Shown here: positions 53,258-63,172 of the stretch, piece after piece | Numbering within the stretch: position 1 is the first letter of the stretch | Layout of the letters: every line of letters starts with the position of its first letter | Assembly (NCBI RefSeq): GCF_004364435.1 | Contig: NZ_SOCT01000003.1 | Span: 1 to 64,000, forward strand | Reading direction: 5' to 3' | Length of the DNA: 64,000 nucleotides | DNA from: Pseudomonas sp. LP_7_YM | GTDB lineage: Bacteria > Pseudomonadota > Gammaproteobacteria > Pseudomonadales > Pseudomonadaceae | Made by a program: the position numbers and the translations under genes | Notes under the pieces: model-generated | What the model was told of the DNA's origin: nothing | Database searches by the model: none | The model's input: only the letters and a program-made list of their open reading frames with translations

Positions 53258-54853
53258 GTGGCTGAAACTCTCATTGAAATCCGGGACCTGTCGGTGGCGT
53301 TCGGCGGCAACAGGGTGGTCAGAAACATCAGCCTCGACATCCCCGCAGGCGAATGCCTGGCGCTGGTGGGCGAGTCAGGCTCCGGCAAGTCAGTCACGGC
53401 GCACTCCATCCTGCAACTGCTGCCCCAGGCGGGCACTGTCACCACCGGCAGCATCCGCTATCGCGGACAGGAACTGCTGAGTGCCGATGGCAAGACGATG
53501 CGGCGTCTTCGCGGTAACCAGATCGCCATGATATTTCAGGAGCCGATGACCTCACTGAACCCCCTGCACACGGTGTCCCGGCAAATCGGTGAGACGCTGC
53601 TGCTGCACAAGGGCCTCAGTGGCAAGGCAGCGCAGGCACGCATTGTCGAATTACTGGAGCTGGTCGGCATCCAGCACCCAAAAAAGCGTCTGAAAGCCTA
53701 CCCCCATGAGTTGTCCGGCGGCCAGCGTCAGCGGGTAATGATCGCCATGGCCCTGGCTTGCGAACCCGAGTTGCTGATTGCCGATGAGCCCACCACTGCG
53801 CTGGACGTCACCGTGCAACGCAAGATTCTGTTTTTGCTCAAGGAATTGCAGCAACGCCTGAACATGTCACTGCTGCTCATCAGCCATGACCTGAACCTGG
53901 TACACAGCATCGCGCAGAAGGTCTGCGTGATGCGCGCTGGCGAAATCGTTGAGCAATCCAGCTGCCAGACGCTGTTCAGACACCCGCAGCACCCTTACAG
54001 CCAATTGCTGCTGGACGCCGAACCGGCTGGCGAACCGCTGCCTCGCGACACCCGCGAAAAGGTACTTGAAGTCGACAACCTGCGCGTCTGGTTCTCGTTG
54101 GGAGGCGGTATCTTCAATCGCCATCAGGAATACCTCAAGGCCGTGGATGACATCAGCCTGAGCATCGAGCGAGGCAAAACCCTGGGCATCGTTGGTGAAT
54201 CCGGCTCGGGGAAATCGACACTTGGCCAAGCCATCCTGCGCTTGCTGGAATCGCGCGGCAGTATCCGCTTCAAAGGACACTCGCTCGACAACCTGAACCA
54301 GAAGCAGATGCGTCCTTGGCGCAAGCAAATGCAAGTGGTGTTTCAAGACCCTTATGGCAGCCTCAGCCCCCGCATGTCGGTGGCGCAGATCATCAGTGAG
54401 GGCCTGGAAGTTCACAGTGAACTGGACAAGGTGCGCTGCGAAGCCGAAGTGATTCGAGTCCTGGAGGAGGTCGGCATCGATCCGTTGAGCCGACATCGGT
54501 ATCCCCATGAGTTTTCCGGTGGACAACGCCAGCGCATCGCCATCGCCCGCGCGCTGGTGCTCAAACCTGCCTTGATTTTGCTCGATGAGCCGACTTCGGC
54601 CCTGGACCGCACCGTGCAGAAGCAGGTGGTGGCCCTGTTACGCCAACTTCAGGAAAAGCATGGCCTGACGTATCTGTTCATCAGTCACGATCTGGCGGTC
54701 GTCCGGGCGCTGGCCCATGACCTGATCGTGGTTAAGGACGGCAAGGTGGTCGAGCGCGGCGCCAGTCATGATGTTTTCGACACGCCTCAGCATCCCTACA
54801 CCCGAGAATTGCTCGCCGCAGCCCACCCGGATTTCAACGAGAAGGCGCGCTAG
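53258..54853 (+). CDS. yejF: YejF-type peptide ABC transporter ATPase (two fused ATP-binding domains)
   Basis: 531 residues from GTG 53258, 1 nt after the yejE stop, behind GAGGTCCTGAC. Two complete ABC domains: Walker [11 protein letters not shown] and [10 protein letters not shown], signatures [15 protein letters not shown] and [15 protein letters not shown], Walker [14 protein letters not shown] and [13 protein letters not shown]. The fused DppD-DppF arrangement is typical of YejF. It powers peptide import and closes the operon, converging on the pilus ATPase gene. Confidence 0.94.
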   Translation: MAETLIEIRDLSVAFGGNRVVRNISLDIPAGECLALVGESGSGKSVTAHSILQLLPQAGTVTTGSIRYRGQELLSADGKTMRRLRGNQIAMIFQEPMTSLNPLHTVSRQIGETLLLHKGLSGKAAQARIVELLELVGIQHPKKRLKAYPHELSGGQRQRVMIAMALACEPELLIADEPTTALDVTVQRKILFLLKELQQRLNMSLLLISHDLNLVHSIAQKVCVMRAGEIVEQSSCQTLFRHPQHPYSQLLLDAEPAGEPLPRDTREKVLEVDNLRVWFSLGGGIFNRHQEYLKAVDDISLSIERGKTLGIVGESGSGKSTLGQAILRLLESRGSIRFKGHSLDNLNQKQMRPWRKQMQVVFQDPYGSLSPRMSVAQIISEGLEVHSELDKVRCEAEVIRVLEEVGIDPLSRHRYPHEFSGGQRQRIAIARALVLKPALILLDEPTSALDRTVQKQVVALLRQLQEKHGLTYLFISHDLAVVRALAHDLIVVKDGKVVERGASHDVFDTPQHPYTRELLAAAHPDFNEKAR

Positions 54854-54902
54854 GCTTGCCCTTTCACCCATAACGCGCAGTGCTCGGCTGCGCGGCCAGC
54901 AC

Positions 54903-56069
54903 TCAAGCGCCCGGCTCGTCCCGCTCATCCACCAGGCCCCAATCTTTCATATCGACCTGCGCGGCAGGTTGTGGCGCGGCAGGTGGCGTGCTGATAGCCG
55001 ACACACCACCTTCGTCGTGCAGCTTCAGGCGCAGGCGTACGTTGTTCGCCGAGTCGGCATTCTTCAGCGCTTCCTCCTCGGTGATCGCCCCTTCGACCGC
55101 CAGATCGTAGAGCGCATTGTCAAAGGTCTGCATGCCCAGGTTGGTGGACTTTTCCATGATGCCCTTGAGTTCGGTCAACTCGTTGCGGTGGATCAGATCG
55201 CGGATGGTTGGCGTACCCAGCATCACTTCCACTGCCGCTCGGCGCTTGCCGTCTTTGGTTTTTACCAGCCGCTGGGAGACGAACGCCTTGAGGTTATTGC
55301 CCAGATCATGGAGCAGCTGAGGACGGCGCTCCTCAGGGAAGAAATTGATGATGCGATCCAGTGCCTGATTGGCGTTGTTGGCGTGCAGGGTCGAGATTGC
55401 CAGATGCCCGGTGTCTGCGAACGCCAGCGCATGCTCCATGGTTTCCCGGTCGCGGATTTCGCCGATGAGGATCACGTCGGGAGCCTGACGCAGGGTGTTT
55501 TTCAAAGCGGCGTGAAAGCTGCGGGTATCAACCCCCACCTCACGCTGGTTGATGATCGATTTCTTATGTTTATGGATGAACTCCACCGGGTCCTCAATGG
55601 TGATGATGTGCCCGCTGGCATGGCGGTTGCGATGATCGATCAAGGCCGCCAGCGACGTGGACTTACCCGAGCCGGTGGCGCCGACGAACAGCACCAGACC
55701 GTGCTTTTCCATGACCACGTCCAGCAGAACCGATGGCAGGTGCAGGTCTTCGAATTTGGGGATGTCGAGTTTGATGTTGCGGGCCACGATAGAAACTTCG
55801 TTGCGTTGCTTGAAGATGTTGATCCGGAACCGGCCTATGCCCGAGAGGGAAAGCGCCAGATTCATTTCAAGCTCACGTTCGAAATCCAGGCGCTGCTCGG
55901 CGTCCATGATGCCTTCGGCGATCAATGCGACATCGCCTGGCTTGAACGCTTCGGTGCCCAGCGGCTTGAGCACGCCATTGAACTTGGCGCAGGGCGGCGC
56001 ACCGGTGGAAAGGTACAGATCAGATCCGTCCTGAGTGGCCAGAACCTTCAACAACGCCGGGAAATCCAT
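54903..56069 (-). CDS. PilT/PilU-family type IV pilus ATPase
   Basis: A 388-residue hexameric retraction-type ATPase: MDFPALLKVLATQDGSDLYL, Walker A FVGATGSGKSTSLAALIDHR, Asp box IITIEDPVEFIHKHK, Walker B DVILIGEIRDRETMEHALAF, His box HLAISTLHANNANQALDRII. Length and sequence are nearer PilU than PilT, with an extra acidic Pro/Ala-rich tail (DEGGVSAISTPPAAPQPAAQ). No other pilus gene is in the window, so it is a stand-alone paralogue that may modulate pilus retraction. The exact counterpart of P. aeruginosa PilU cannot be settled from context. Confidence 0.88.
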   Translation of the reverse strand: MDFPALLKVLATQDGSDLYLSTGAPPCAKFNGVLKPLGTEAFKPGDVALIAEGIMDAEQRLDFERELEMNLALSLSGIGRFRINIFKQRNEVSIVARNIKLDIPKFEDLHLPSVLLDVVMEKHGLVLFVGATGSGKSTSLAALIDHRNRHASGHIITIEDPVEFIHKHKKSIINQREVGVDTRSFHAALKNTLRQAPDVILIGEIRDRETMEHALAFADTGHLAISTLHANNANQALDRIINFFPEERRPQLLHDLGNNLKAFVSQRLVKTKDGKRRAAVEVMLGTPTIRDLIHRNELTELKGIMEKSTNLGMQTFDNALYDLAVEGAITEEEALKNADSANNVRLRLKLHDEGGVSAISTPPAAPQPAAQVDMKDWGLVDERDEPGA

Positions 56070-56257
56070 AAGTCACACCGCACATTAAGTTTAAGAAGAC
56101 CGCAGGCCGCCACTGTGTGCGACCTTCAAGCAATGGCAACGTTCGGCGCCAAGCCAGGCAGCAGCGCTACGCTCGTGCGGCCAAGGTGAAGGAAATTACC
56201 TGAAATCCGCCGGGCAAGGGCATAATGCGCGGCTTTTTTATCGAGGCGATTTTCATC

Positions 56258-56533
56258 ATGAAAGCTCAAGCCCGCCACATTCTGGTCAAGACCTCTGAGG
56301 AGGCCGAGCAGCTCAAGCAACGCATCGCCAAGGGCGAAGCCTTTGATGTGCTGGCCAGGAAGTACTCCACCTGCCCGTCTGGCAAGCGCGGCGGCGATCT
56401 GGGCGAAGTTCGACCGGGGCAGATGGTCGGGGCCATCGATCAGGTCATTTTCAAAAAGCCCCTGCGTACGGTGCATGGGCCGGTGAAGAGCAAGTTCGGC
56501 TATCACCTGGTGCAGGTGTTTTATCGGGATTGA
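56258..56533 (+). CDS. parvulin-type peptidyl-prolyl isomerase (second copy)
   Basis: A 91-residue parvulin from ATG 56258 (MKAQARHILVKTSEEAEQLK); an upstream frame to 56225 is rejected. Blocks AFDVLARKYSTCPSGKRGGD, LGEVRPGQMVGAIDQVIF and VKSKFGYHLVQVFYRD match the family. Compared with the copy at 48678 it is more basic. It is cytoplasmic, with no signal peptide. Confidence 0.95.
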   Translation: MKAQARHILVKTSEEAEQLKQRIAKGEAFDVLARKYSTCPSGKRGGDLGEVRPGQMVGAIDQVIFKKPLRTVHGPVKSKFGYHLVQVFYRD

Positions 56534-56541
56534 AGCCGTTG

Positions 56542-56575
56542 CGCCCGTCACTCCCGCAAAGAGTGAGTGACGGGC
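56542..56575. terminator. bidirectional terminator
   Basis: An 11-bp stem GCCCGTCACTC / GAGTGACGGGC between the convergent parvulin and sugar-kinase genes; no long T-run. Confidence 0.65.
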
Positions 56576-56582
56576 CTGAGCC

Positions 56583-57527
56583 TCAAGCCGGCATCACACT
56601 GCGTGGTATCAACGCGCCTGGATGCTGAATCACCAGGCTTGCCAGTCGGTGCCCGGCCGCCGCCGCATCTTCGGGGCTGCCGCCACGCAAGCGCCACGCC
56701 AGATACGCCGCGCTGAACGAGTCCCCCGCCGCCGTGGTGTCAATGACCTTGTGCACGGGCTGCGCCGCCACTTCATACCGCTGATTGTCCGCACACACCA
56801 GGCAACTTTGCGCGCCGCGCTTGATCACCACTTCGGCAATGCCAAGGTCCCGATAGGCCGTCATGATCTGCTCAGCGTCGGCATAGCCGAACAGGGCGAG
56901 CTCGTCGTCCTCAGTAAGCAGCGCAACGTCCACTTCATGCATCACCGCCCGATAGGCCTGCCGCGCCTGATCGACGCTGCGCCAGAGTCGTGGCCGATAG
57001 TTATTGTCGAACACCACCCGCGCGCCACGATCACGCGCATCGCCCAGGCTCGACAACAACCGCGCCCGGCCCACTTCTCCAAGCACCGCCAAGGTGATGC
57101 CGCTGAAATACAACACGTCGTACTCAGGCAGAGCCGCCAGGATGGGCTCGGCCGATGGCGTGGTAAAACACTCACGCACCGCCGCTTCATTGCGCCAATA
57201 CAGGAAGCGCCGCTCGCCGTTGGCGTCGGTCTGAATGCAATACAAGCCTGGCAAACGCCCCGGCAGGCGCTGCACATGACTCAGGCCTATGCCCTCCTCG
57301 GCCCAGCTCGCGCACATGGCGTCGCTGAAGCTGTCATCCCCCAACGCGGTGACGTAATCCACCTGTGACGCCGATCCCAGCAGCCGCGAGAGATACACCG
57401 CCGTATTCAGCGTGTCGCCGCCGTAGCTCTGCCTGAGGGCGCCGTTGGCGTGCTGCTGCAACTCGATCATGCATTCGCCGATCAGGGCAACCCGGGGATG
57501 ACTGTGACTGACCAACTCGCTCATCAC
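56583..57527 (-). CDS. PfkB-family sugar kinase, 2-dehydro-3-deoxygluconokinase-like
   Basis: A 314-residue ribokinase-fold enzyme: VALIGECMIELQQHANGALR, SYGGDTLNTAVYLSRLLGS (substrate loop), GARVVFDNNYRPRLW, IKRGAQSCLV and the anion-hole/catalytic Asp in IDTTAAGDSFSAAYLAW. The GGDTLN and DNNYRPRLW motifs are those of KDG kinases (KdgK). It lies 9 nt after the PLP deaminase gene; if that enzyme acts on D-glucosaminate its product would be 2-keto-3-deoxygluconate, the KdgK substrate. Confidence 0.88.
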   Translation of the reverse strand: MMSELVSHSHPRVALIGECMIELQQHANGALRQSYGGDTLNTAVYLSRLLGSASQVDYVTALGDDSFSDAMCASWAEEGIGLSHVQRLPGRLPGLYCIQTDANGERRFLYWRNEAAVRECFTTPSAEPILAALPEYDVLYFSGITLAVLGEVGRARLLSSLGDARDRGARVVFDNNYRPRLWRSVDQARQAYRAVMHEVDVALLTEDDELALFGYADAEQIMTAYRDLGIAEVVIKRGAQSCLVCADNQRYEVAAQPVHKVIDTTAAGDSFSAAYLAWRLRGGSPEDAAAAGHRLASLVIQHPGALIPRSVMPA

Positions 57528-57536
57528 AGACTCCTG

Positions 57537-58742
57537 TCAGAAGAATGTCGCAAAGGCTTCGATGACACTCAGATCGTCACCGACCAGACAGCCCGTGCGC
57601 CATTTGTCGAACGTCAGGCAGGGATGTGAAGTGCCAAAGGAGATGATGTCACCCACCTTCAACTCGCAACCCGGCGCTACCGTCATGAATGCATGCTGAT
57701 CCATGACCGCAGTCACCTTACAGGCACTCACATCATCACCCTGAGCCGGGACCACGCCCGCTTTGTAGCGCTTGATGGGGCTCGGCAGGCCGGCGTCGTA
57801 GGCCACGTCACGCTTGCCCAAGGCAATCACGGCCAAACCTGGTTCCGGCATCGATTGCACGTGGGCCCAGACTTCCATGGCCGGTTGCAGTCCTTCACTC
57901 AGGTCGTGACGGCGATCCAGCACACAGCACTGCGCGTCTTTGTAGATGCCGTGGTCATGCACCACGTAGCTGCCGGGGCGCAACACGCTGAGGAAGCGCT
58001 CGCGGACCTGCTGTTTGTCGAACTCTTCGGCAATCAGGTCATACCAGGCAGAACCGGAGGCAGTCACGATCGGACGCTCCAGGGCGAATGCGCCCTTGTC
58101 CTGCAGTGTTACCGCCAGACGCACCAGAGAGGCCGCGAACTGACGAATGCCATTGACCGCCTGATCGCCATGGATCACGCCTTCATAACCTTCGATACCC
58201 GTGAGCTTCAGCGCGGGCTGCGCTGCAATGGCATCAGTCAGAGCCATGACGTCGGCCTCAGTGCGGCAACCGCAGCGCCCGCCCACCACGCCGTACTCAA
58301 TCATCACATTCAGGTGCAGGCCCCGGGCGGCGAAAAATTCGCCCAGCGCCTGGACGTTGTCCGGGTGATCGACCATGCAATGGAAGTCGAACATCGAGTC
58401 GCAGAGCATGTCGGCGATGATTGCCATGTTCGGCGCGCCCACCAGTTGGTTGGCCATCAGCACACGATGAACGCCATGGGCGTAGGCTGCGCGGGCCTGA
58501 GTGGCGGTGGCCAGGGTCATGCCCCAGGCGCCGTGCTGCAACTGACGCTGAAACAGCGCCGGCACCATGCTGGTCTTGCCGTGGGGCGCGAGTTCCGCGC
58601 CGCTGTCGGTGACGAACTTCTGCATCCAGCGCAGGTTGTGTTTGAGCGCCTTGTCATGAATCACTAGCGCGGGCAGGCTGACATCCCGCACTAAGTGGTC
58701 GCCCGGGTTGGCGGCGCCCTTTTCAAGGGTGGCAATGGTCAT
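57537..58742 (-). CDS. PLP-dependent D-amino-acid/aminosugar-acid deaminase (fold type III)
   Basis: 401 residues from ATG 58742 (MTIATLEKGAANPGDHLVRD); the frame to 58832 is rejected. Alanine-racemase-type barrel with Schiff-base Lys in GAELAPHGKTSMVPALFQRQ, then MTLATATQARAAYAHGVHRV and the zinc/metal-type C-terminal region TSHPCLTFDKW. It is of the D-threonine aldolase/D-serine dehydratase (DSD1) group. RidA, KDG-kinase-like and amino-acid ABC transporter genes in the same cluster support an elimination reaction that yields an enamine and a keto acid. Candidate substrates are D-glucosaminate or D-serine/D-threonine; neither is proven. Confidence 0.85.
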   Translation of the reverse strand: MTIATLEKGAANPGDHLVRDVSLPALVIHDKALKHNLRWMQKFVTDSGAELAPHGKTSMVPALFQRQLQHGAWGMTLATATQARAAYAHGVHRVLMANQLVGAPNMAIIADMLCDSMFDFHCMVDHPDNVQALGEFFAARGLHLNVMIEYGVVGGRCGCRTEADVMALTDAIAAQPALKLTGIEGYEGVIHGDQAVNGIRQFAASLVRLAVTLQDKGAFALERPIVTASGSAWYDLIAEEFDKQQVRERFLSVLRPGSYVVHDHGIYKDAQCCVLDRRHDLSEGLQPAMEVWAHVQSMPEPGLAVIALGKRDVAYDAGLPSPIKRYKAGVVPAQGDDVSACKVTAVMDQHAFMTVAPGCELKVGDIISFGTSHPCLTFDKWRTGCLVGDDLSVIEAFATFF

Positions 58743-58797
58743 GTCTGTTCTCCAGAATTCTTGTTTGTGTCTTGTCTGCCTGCAAGTGACGCAGTCT

Positions 58798-59562
58798 TTA
58801 ATCGTTGACCCGCCGCCCAAGGCCATTGGCACTGTCGATCAACACGCGCCGGTAGTCGTCGTAGTGCGCGGTGGCGTCGGCACGTGGCGCGACGATGCAC
58901 AGCGTCGCGACGCAAATGCCTTGCTTGTCCTTCACCGGCGCTGCAAAGCAATGGGTAAAGGTGTCGGCGATGCTGTTGAAAGAGAAAAAGCCTTCTTCGT
59001 GGGCCTTGCGGATTTCGCTTAGAAAGCTCTCCAGCGGCAGGCGTGTGCCGTCCGGAAGAATGAAGTCTTCAGGGTCGATCAGGTCGATGATCTGCTGATC
59101 GCTGAGGTGTCCCAGCAGCAGGCGACCGGACGCCGTCCACGGGATGGGTGCGTCCTCGCCGATGTCCGAGGAAATGCGGAAATGCCGGGCGCCTTCCTTC
59201 ATCAGCGCGACCGTGTATTTGCGGCCGTTGAGCAGGCACATCTGCGCGGTCTCGCGGGTCTGCTCAACGATTTCATCCAGGCTCATTTCGGCCTCGCGGG
59301 TGAAGTCGAAATGGCGCAGGTGCGCCTGCCCGAGGAAATACAGTTGCCGCCCAAGATAAACGTGACCGTCCTTGCCCACGGTTTCGAGAATGCGCCGCTC
59401 CAGCAGCGAGCTGACCAGCTCATACACCGTCGATTTCGGGCTGCCGATGCCAGTGGCGATTTCGTTCGGGCGCAATGGCGTTCCCTTTTCCTTGAGGAAA
59501 TCGAGAATATCGAACGCACGATCCAGACCTCGGGCACGGCGTTTGATGGTGTCTTGGGTCAT
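58798..59562 (-). CDS. IclR-family transcriptional regulator
   Basis: 254 residues from ATG 59562 (MTQDTIKRRARGLDRAFDIL); the frame to 59727 is rejected. The N-terminal winged helix (PLRPNEIATGIGSPKSTVYE) is followed by the IclR effector domain (GRLLLGHLSDQQIIDLI, FSFNSIADTFTHCFAAPVKD). It lies inside the transporter/deaminase cluster on the same strand and probably controls it; a three-half-site TTCCG/CGGAA element at 63173-63220 is a possible target. Confidence 0.92.
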   Translation of the reverse strand: MTQDTIKRRARGLDRAFDILDFLKEKGTPLRPNEIATGIGSPKSTVYELVSSLLERRILETVGKDGHVYLGRQLYFLGQAHLRHFDFTREAEMSLDEIVEQTRETAQMCLLNGRKYTVALMKEGARHFRISSDIGEDAPIPWTASGRLLLGHLSDQQIIDLIDPEDFILPDGTRLPLESFLSEIRKAHEEGFFSFNSIADTFTHCFAAPVKDKQGICVATLCIVAPRADATAHYDDYRRVLIDSANGLGRRVND

Positions 59563-59702
59563 AAAAGCAGTTCCCAGATAAGCGGCGCGGGTGCATAACG
59601 CACCGCTGGCCTTACAAAGACGCGTCAGTTTCCAGCGGCAAGTATCGAGCTGCAAGCGCCGCATCAACAGGGTCAGCCCGCAGCTTGAAAGCGTGCCGCT
59701 GC

Positions 59703-60089
59703 TTACTTCTGCTTGTAAGCGACGCAATCAATCTCGATCTTGCAATCGACCATCATGTTCGCCTGCACACAGGCCCGTGCGGGCGCGTGCTCGGGTTTAA
59801 AGTACTCGCCGAACACCTTGTTGAAACTCCAGAAGTCACGCGGGTCTTCCAACCAGACACCCACCCGGACGACATCCTCCAGGCTGTAACCGGCCTCAGT
59901 CAGAATGGCGACCAGGTTCTGCAGGGTCTTGTGGGTCTGCTCGACGATACCGCCGTTAATGATTTCGCCGTTTTCCGCTGGCACCTGACCGGACACATGC
60001 AGCCAGCCATCGGCCTCTACAGCGCGAGCGAATGGACGTGGCTGGCCGCCACCTGCTGTGCTGCCAGCGCCATAACGAATAATGCTCAT
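59703..60089 (-). CDS. RidA-family enamine/imine deaminase
   Basis: A 128-residue protein: RPFARAVEADGWLHVSGQVP, GIVEQTHKTLQNLVAILTEA, GYSLEDVVRVGVWLEDPRDF and PARACVQANMMVDCKIEID. The carboxylate-binding Arg of the RidA active site is placed in HAPARACVQANMM. RidA proteins hydrolyse reactive enamines/imines released by PLP eliminases. The gene is 23 nt from the ATPase gene on one side and lies near the deaminase gene on the other, which fits that role. Confidence 0.9.
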   Translation of the reverse strand: MSIIRYGAGSTAGGGQPRPFARAVEADGWLHVSGQVPAENGEIINGGIVEQTHKTLQNLVAILTEAGYSLEDVVRVGVWLEDPRDFWSFNKVFGEYFKPEHAPARACVQANMMVDCKIEIDCVAYKQK

Positions 60090-60112
60090 GAAAATCTCCT
60101 TTGATTGAGCGT

Positions 60113-60904
60113 TTAAAAACGAATGTTCTTGAGGAATTCTGCCAGCCGAGCCGACTTCGGTTGCTCGAACAGCGTCTTGGGTGGGCCCTGTTCTTCGATG
60201 CGCCCCTGATTCATGAATACAATCTGGTCGGACACTTCATAGGCGAAGCGCATTTCGTGAGTCACCAGCAGCATGGTCATGCCCTCTTCGGCCAAGCCTT
60301 TGATCACGCTGAGCACCTCACCCACCAACTCCGGGTCCAGCGCCGAAGTCACTTCATCGAACAGCATCAGGCTCGGGTTCATGGCAATGGCGCGGGCGAT
60401 CGCCACACGCTGTTGCTGACCACCGGAAAGCTGGCCAGGATAATGATTACGACGCTCCAACAGACCGACCCGCTCCAGCCACTTCTCGGCCAGAGCGATG
60501 GCTTGATCCTTGGACAGCTTTTTGACCTTGAGCAGGCCGAGCGTGACGTTCTGCAGGGCAGTCAGGTGCGGAAAAAGGTTGAATTGCTGAAAAGCCATGC
60601 CGGTCATGGACCGGTGCTGAGCGATGACTTTCTCTGGATGACGTATCCGCTTGCCATTGATCTCGTTGTAGCCGATGTCCTGCCCCTCCAGCCGAATGCG
60701 CCCGCCCTGAAATTCTTCCAGCAGGTTCACACAGCGTAGCAACGTGGTCTTGCCCGAACCGCTGGAGCCGATCAGGGTTACTACGTTGCCCTTGTTCATC
60801 GTAAGGTCCACGCCTTTGAGCACTTCTACAGCGCCGTAGGATTTGTGCAGCCCTTCGATGCTCAGCAGTGCCGGGGCGGCGGTTGCGATTTGAGTCTGTG
60901 TCAT
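60113..60904 (-). CDS. amino-acid ABC transporter, ATP-binding protein
   Basis: A 263-residue HisP/GlnQ-type ATPase: Walker [21 protein letters not shown], signature [17 protein letters not shown], Walker [15 protein letters not shown], switch His [13 protein letters not shown]. Asp-Glu-Val replaces the usual Asp-Glu-Pro after Walker B, a common variant. It overlaps the permease gene upstream by 4 nt. Confidence 0.95.
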   Translation of the reverse strand: MTQTQIATAAPALLSIEGLHKSYGAVEVLKGVDLTMNKGNVVTLIGSSGSGKTTLLRCVNLLEEFQGGRIRLEGQDIGYNEINGKRIRHPEKVIAQHRSMTGMAFQQFNLFPHLTALQNVTLGLLKVKKLSKDQAIALAEKWLERVGLLERRNHYPGQLSGGQQQRVAIARAIAMNPSLMLFDEVTSALDPELVGEVLSVIKGLAEEGMTMLLVTHEMRFAYEVSDQIVFMNQGRIEEQGPPKTLFEQPKSARLAEFLKNIRF

Positions 60905-61563
60905 GGCAAGGCCACCCGTTTTTCGATTTGCCGTCCAAGAAGCTCGATGGCGTAGTTGATGACGAAGAAGAGAAACCCGGCGAACAGGTAAAACTGCAGG
61001 GTCATGAAGTTGCGTGCGATCACCTGCTGGGTGCTGAGCAGCAATTCGGCGACACCAATGACCGAGAGCAAGGTCGAGGCCTTGACGATTTCGGTAGACG
61101 AGTTGACCCAGGTCGGGAGGATCTGACGCAGCGCCTGAGGCAGCAGCACATAGCTCAGCGACTGGTTAAACGTCAGGCCGATGGCTTTGCCCGCCTCAAG
61201 TTGACCTCGCGGAATCGCCTGCAAGGCACCCCTTACGATTTCCGCGACATGGGAGCCGCAGAACAGTGTCAGCCCCAATGCGCCAGCATTGAATGCGCTG
61301 ATCTGCCAGCCCAGAGCCGGGGCCATATAAAAGCAGGCCAGCACCAGCACGAAGACCGGCGTGCCGCGGATCAGATCGACATAACAGCGAAACGGCAGGC
61401 GTACCCACAGCTTGCCGTAGGTCAGGCTCAACCCGGCAAATACGCCGATCAAGGTGCCGAAGATGATCGCCAGCCCTGCGCACTGCACGCTGGTCAGAAA
61501 GCCATTGCAGAGTGCTTCGCGAGCGATCCACAGCTCATGCAGCCAGGTAGGTTGTGCGTACAT
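60901..61563 (-). CDS. amino-acid ABC transporter, permease 2
   Basis: A 220-residue HisM/GlnP-type permease. Spans include [20 protein letters not shown] and [20 protein letters not shown]; the EAA loop is [20 protein letters not shown]. It lies 12 nt after the companion permease gene and ahead of the ATPase, forming a heterodimeric channel. Confidence 0.94.
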   Translation of the reverse strand: MYAQPTWLHELWIAREALCNGFLTSVQCAGLAIIFGTLIGVFAGLSLTYGKLWVRLPFRCYVDLIRGTPVFVLVLACFYMAPALGWQISAFNAGALGLTLFCGSHVAEIVRGALQAIPRGQLEAGKAIGLTFNQSLSYVLLPQALRQILPTWVNSSTEIVKASTLLSVIGVAELLLSTQQVIARNFMTLQFYLFAGFLFFVINYAIELLGRQIEKRVALP

Positions 61564-61575
61564 GTCAGGGGCCTC

Positions 61576-62238
61576 CTAGCGGCGAATCGCCAAGCGCTGT
61601 TCGAGGTAGCGCAAGAGCATGGCAATGAGGTAACAGGCCGCGACATACAACGCCGTGGTCACCAGCCAGGTTTCGATCACCCGGTAGCTTTCGACGTTGA
61701 TCTTGCGCGCGTAATACGTCAGTTCCGGCACGGCGATGGCGGCGGCCAGCGAGGTGTCCTTGAACAACGAGATGAAGTTGTTCGACAACGCCGGCAGCAC
61801 GTTGCGCAGCATCACCGGCACGATGATGTAGGCCCGCACCTGCCACTCGCCCAGCCCGATGGCCAGCCCTGCTTCACGTTGGCCCTTGTGAGTGCTCAAC
61901 AAGCCGGCGCGGAACACTTCGGTCAGGTAGGCCCCGGCGTAAAGCGACAGGGTGACGATGAACGAAGCAATCTTGTCCAGGCGAATGCCCAAACTCGGCA
62001 AGGCGAAGTAGATCAGCAGGATCAGCACCAGAATCGGCGTGTTGCGGATCACCGTGACGTAAATCGAAGACACCATCTGCAAGCCGCGATAGCGCGACAG
62101 CATGGCAAACGCTGCCGCCAAGCCGATCACACAGCCTATGGCGATGGAGATCAGAGCCAGTTCAAAGCCCAGCCCCAGCCCGGCCAGCAGACTGGGGAAG
62201 TCCCGCCAGACCGCTGCAAAGTTCAACTGATAATTCAT
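61576..62238 (-). CDS. amino-acid ABC transporter, permease 1
   Basis: A 220-residue HisQ/GltJ-type permease: LAGLGLGFELALISIAIGCV, VSSIYVTVIRNTPILVLILL, EAA loop EAGLAIGLGEWQVRAYIIVP. It is adjacent to the binding protein gene upstream and the second permease downstream; all four transport genes read in one direction. Confidence 0.94.
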   Translation of the reverse strand: MNYQLNFAAVWRDFPSLLAGLGLGFELALISIAIGCVIGLAAAFAMLSRYRGLQMVSSIYVTVIRNTPILVLILLIYFALPSLGIRLDKIASFIVTLSLYAGAYLTEVFRAGLLSTHKGQREAGLAIGLGEWQVRAYIIVPVMLRNVLPALSNNFISLFKDTSLAAAIAVPELTYYARKINVESYRVIETWLVTTALYVAACYLIAMLLRYLEQRLAIRR

Positions 62239-62302
62239 GGTCAGTTACACCTGGGACGGGAAGCCAACACGTGCTTGCCTGCCCTTTCAATTGCAGGACG
62301 TA

Positions 62303-63151
62303 TCACTTGTATTCCATAGGGAAGCCGATCTGTGGCGTGGGCAAATCGACGCCAAACCATTTCTTGAACGACTCGGCATAGGCCGGGAACTCCACGCCGG
62401 TCATAGCCTCATGCAGCGCGGTATTGACGAAGTTCAGCCAGTCCTGATCACCCCGCTTCACTGCACAGGCGTAGGTCTGCGGGCTCCAGGCGAAGCCGGG
62501 CGAACGGTAACGACCAGGGTTCTGCACCATCAGGTATTTGACCGAGGACTGATCGGTGGCCGCGGCGTCGGCACGGCCTGAGTTGATCGCCTGGTACATC
62601 AGATCGACGCTGTCGTACTGATCGACCTTGGCCGTGGGCAGCGCCTGATGCACCAGTTCCTCGGCGTAGACGTTCTGCAGCACAGCAACAGTGATGCCGT
62701 CACCTGCCGCTTTCAGGTCATCGATTTCCTTGTACTTGCTGTTGGCCGGAAGCAGCAGCGCCACGCCCTCGCGGTAGTACGGCAGCGTGAAAGCGACCTG
62801 TTGCGCGCGGCTGGCGGTCACGGTGATGAACTGACAGCTCATGTCGACTTTGTCGGTCAGCAGATTGGGAATCCGCGCATCGGAGGACTGCACCACAAAC
62901 TCAACTTTGCTCGGGTCATTGAACAGGCCCTTGGCGACAAGGCGCGCAATGTCTATATCGAAGCCCTGCAATTTGCCATCCGCACCCTGGAAGTGCCACG
63001 GGGCGTTGGTGCTGCCGGTACCAACAACCAGGTGGCCGCGCTGCAGCACGCTGTCGAGCTTGCCGTCAGCAGCCTGAGCCGTCGTGGCCTGGATTGCCAT
63101 AGCCGCGAGAACGAACGCACAGGCTTTTAGAAAAAAAGATCCGCGATGCAT
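62303..63151 (-). CDS. amino-acid ABC transporter, periplasmic binding protein
   Basis: 282 residues with a signal peptide (LKACAFVLAAMAIQATTAQA). Type 2 periplasmic binding fold: SVLQRGHLVVGTGSTNAPWH, GFDIDIARLVAKGLFNDPS, DARIPNLLTDKVDMSCQFIT, GRADAAATDQSSVKYLMVQN. First gene of the import-deamination operon; the ligand is probably the amino acid or aminosugar acid later deaminated by the 57.5-kb gene product. Confidence 0.92.
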   Translation of the reverse strand: MHRGSFFLKACAFVLAAMAIQATTAQAADGKLDSVLQRGHLVVGTGSTNAPWHFQGADGKLQGFDIDIARLVAKGLFNDPSKVEFVVQSSDARIPNLLTDKVDMSCQFITVTASRAQQVAFTLPYYREGVALLLPANSKYKEIDDLKAAGDGITVAVLQNVYAEELVHQALPTAKVDQYDSVDLMYQAINSGRADAAATDQSSVKYLMVQNPGRYRSPGFAWSPQTYACAVKRGDQDWLNFVNTALHEAMTGVEFPAYAESFKKWFGVDLPTPQIGFPMEYK

Positions 63152-63172
63152 GTGATGAACTCCGCCGAAAAA

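Noticed and set aside
54874..54894. CGCGCAG / CTGCGCG hairpin between yejF and the pilus ATPase gene
   Set aside because: Stem is short and has no T-run; too weak to call as a terminator.
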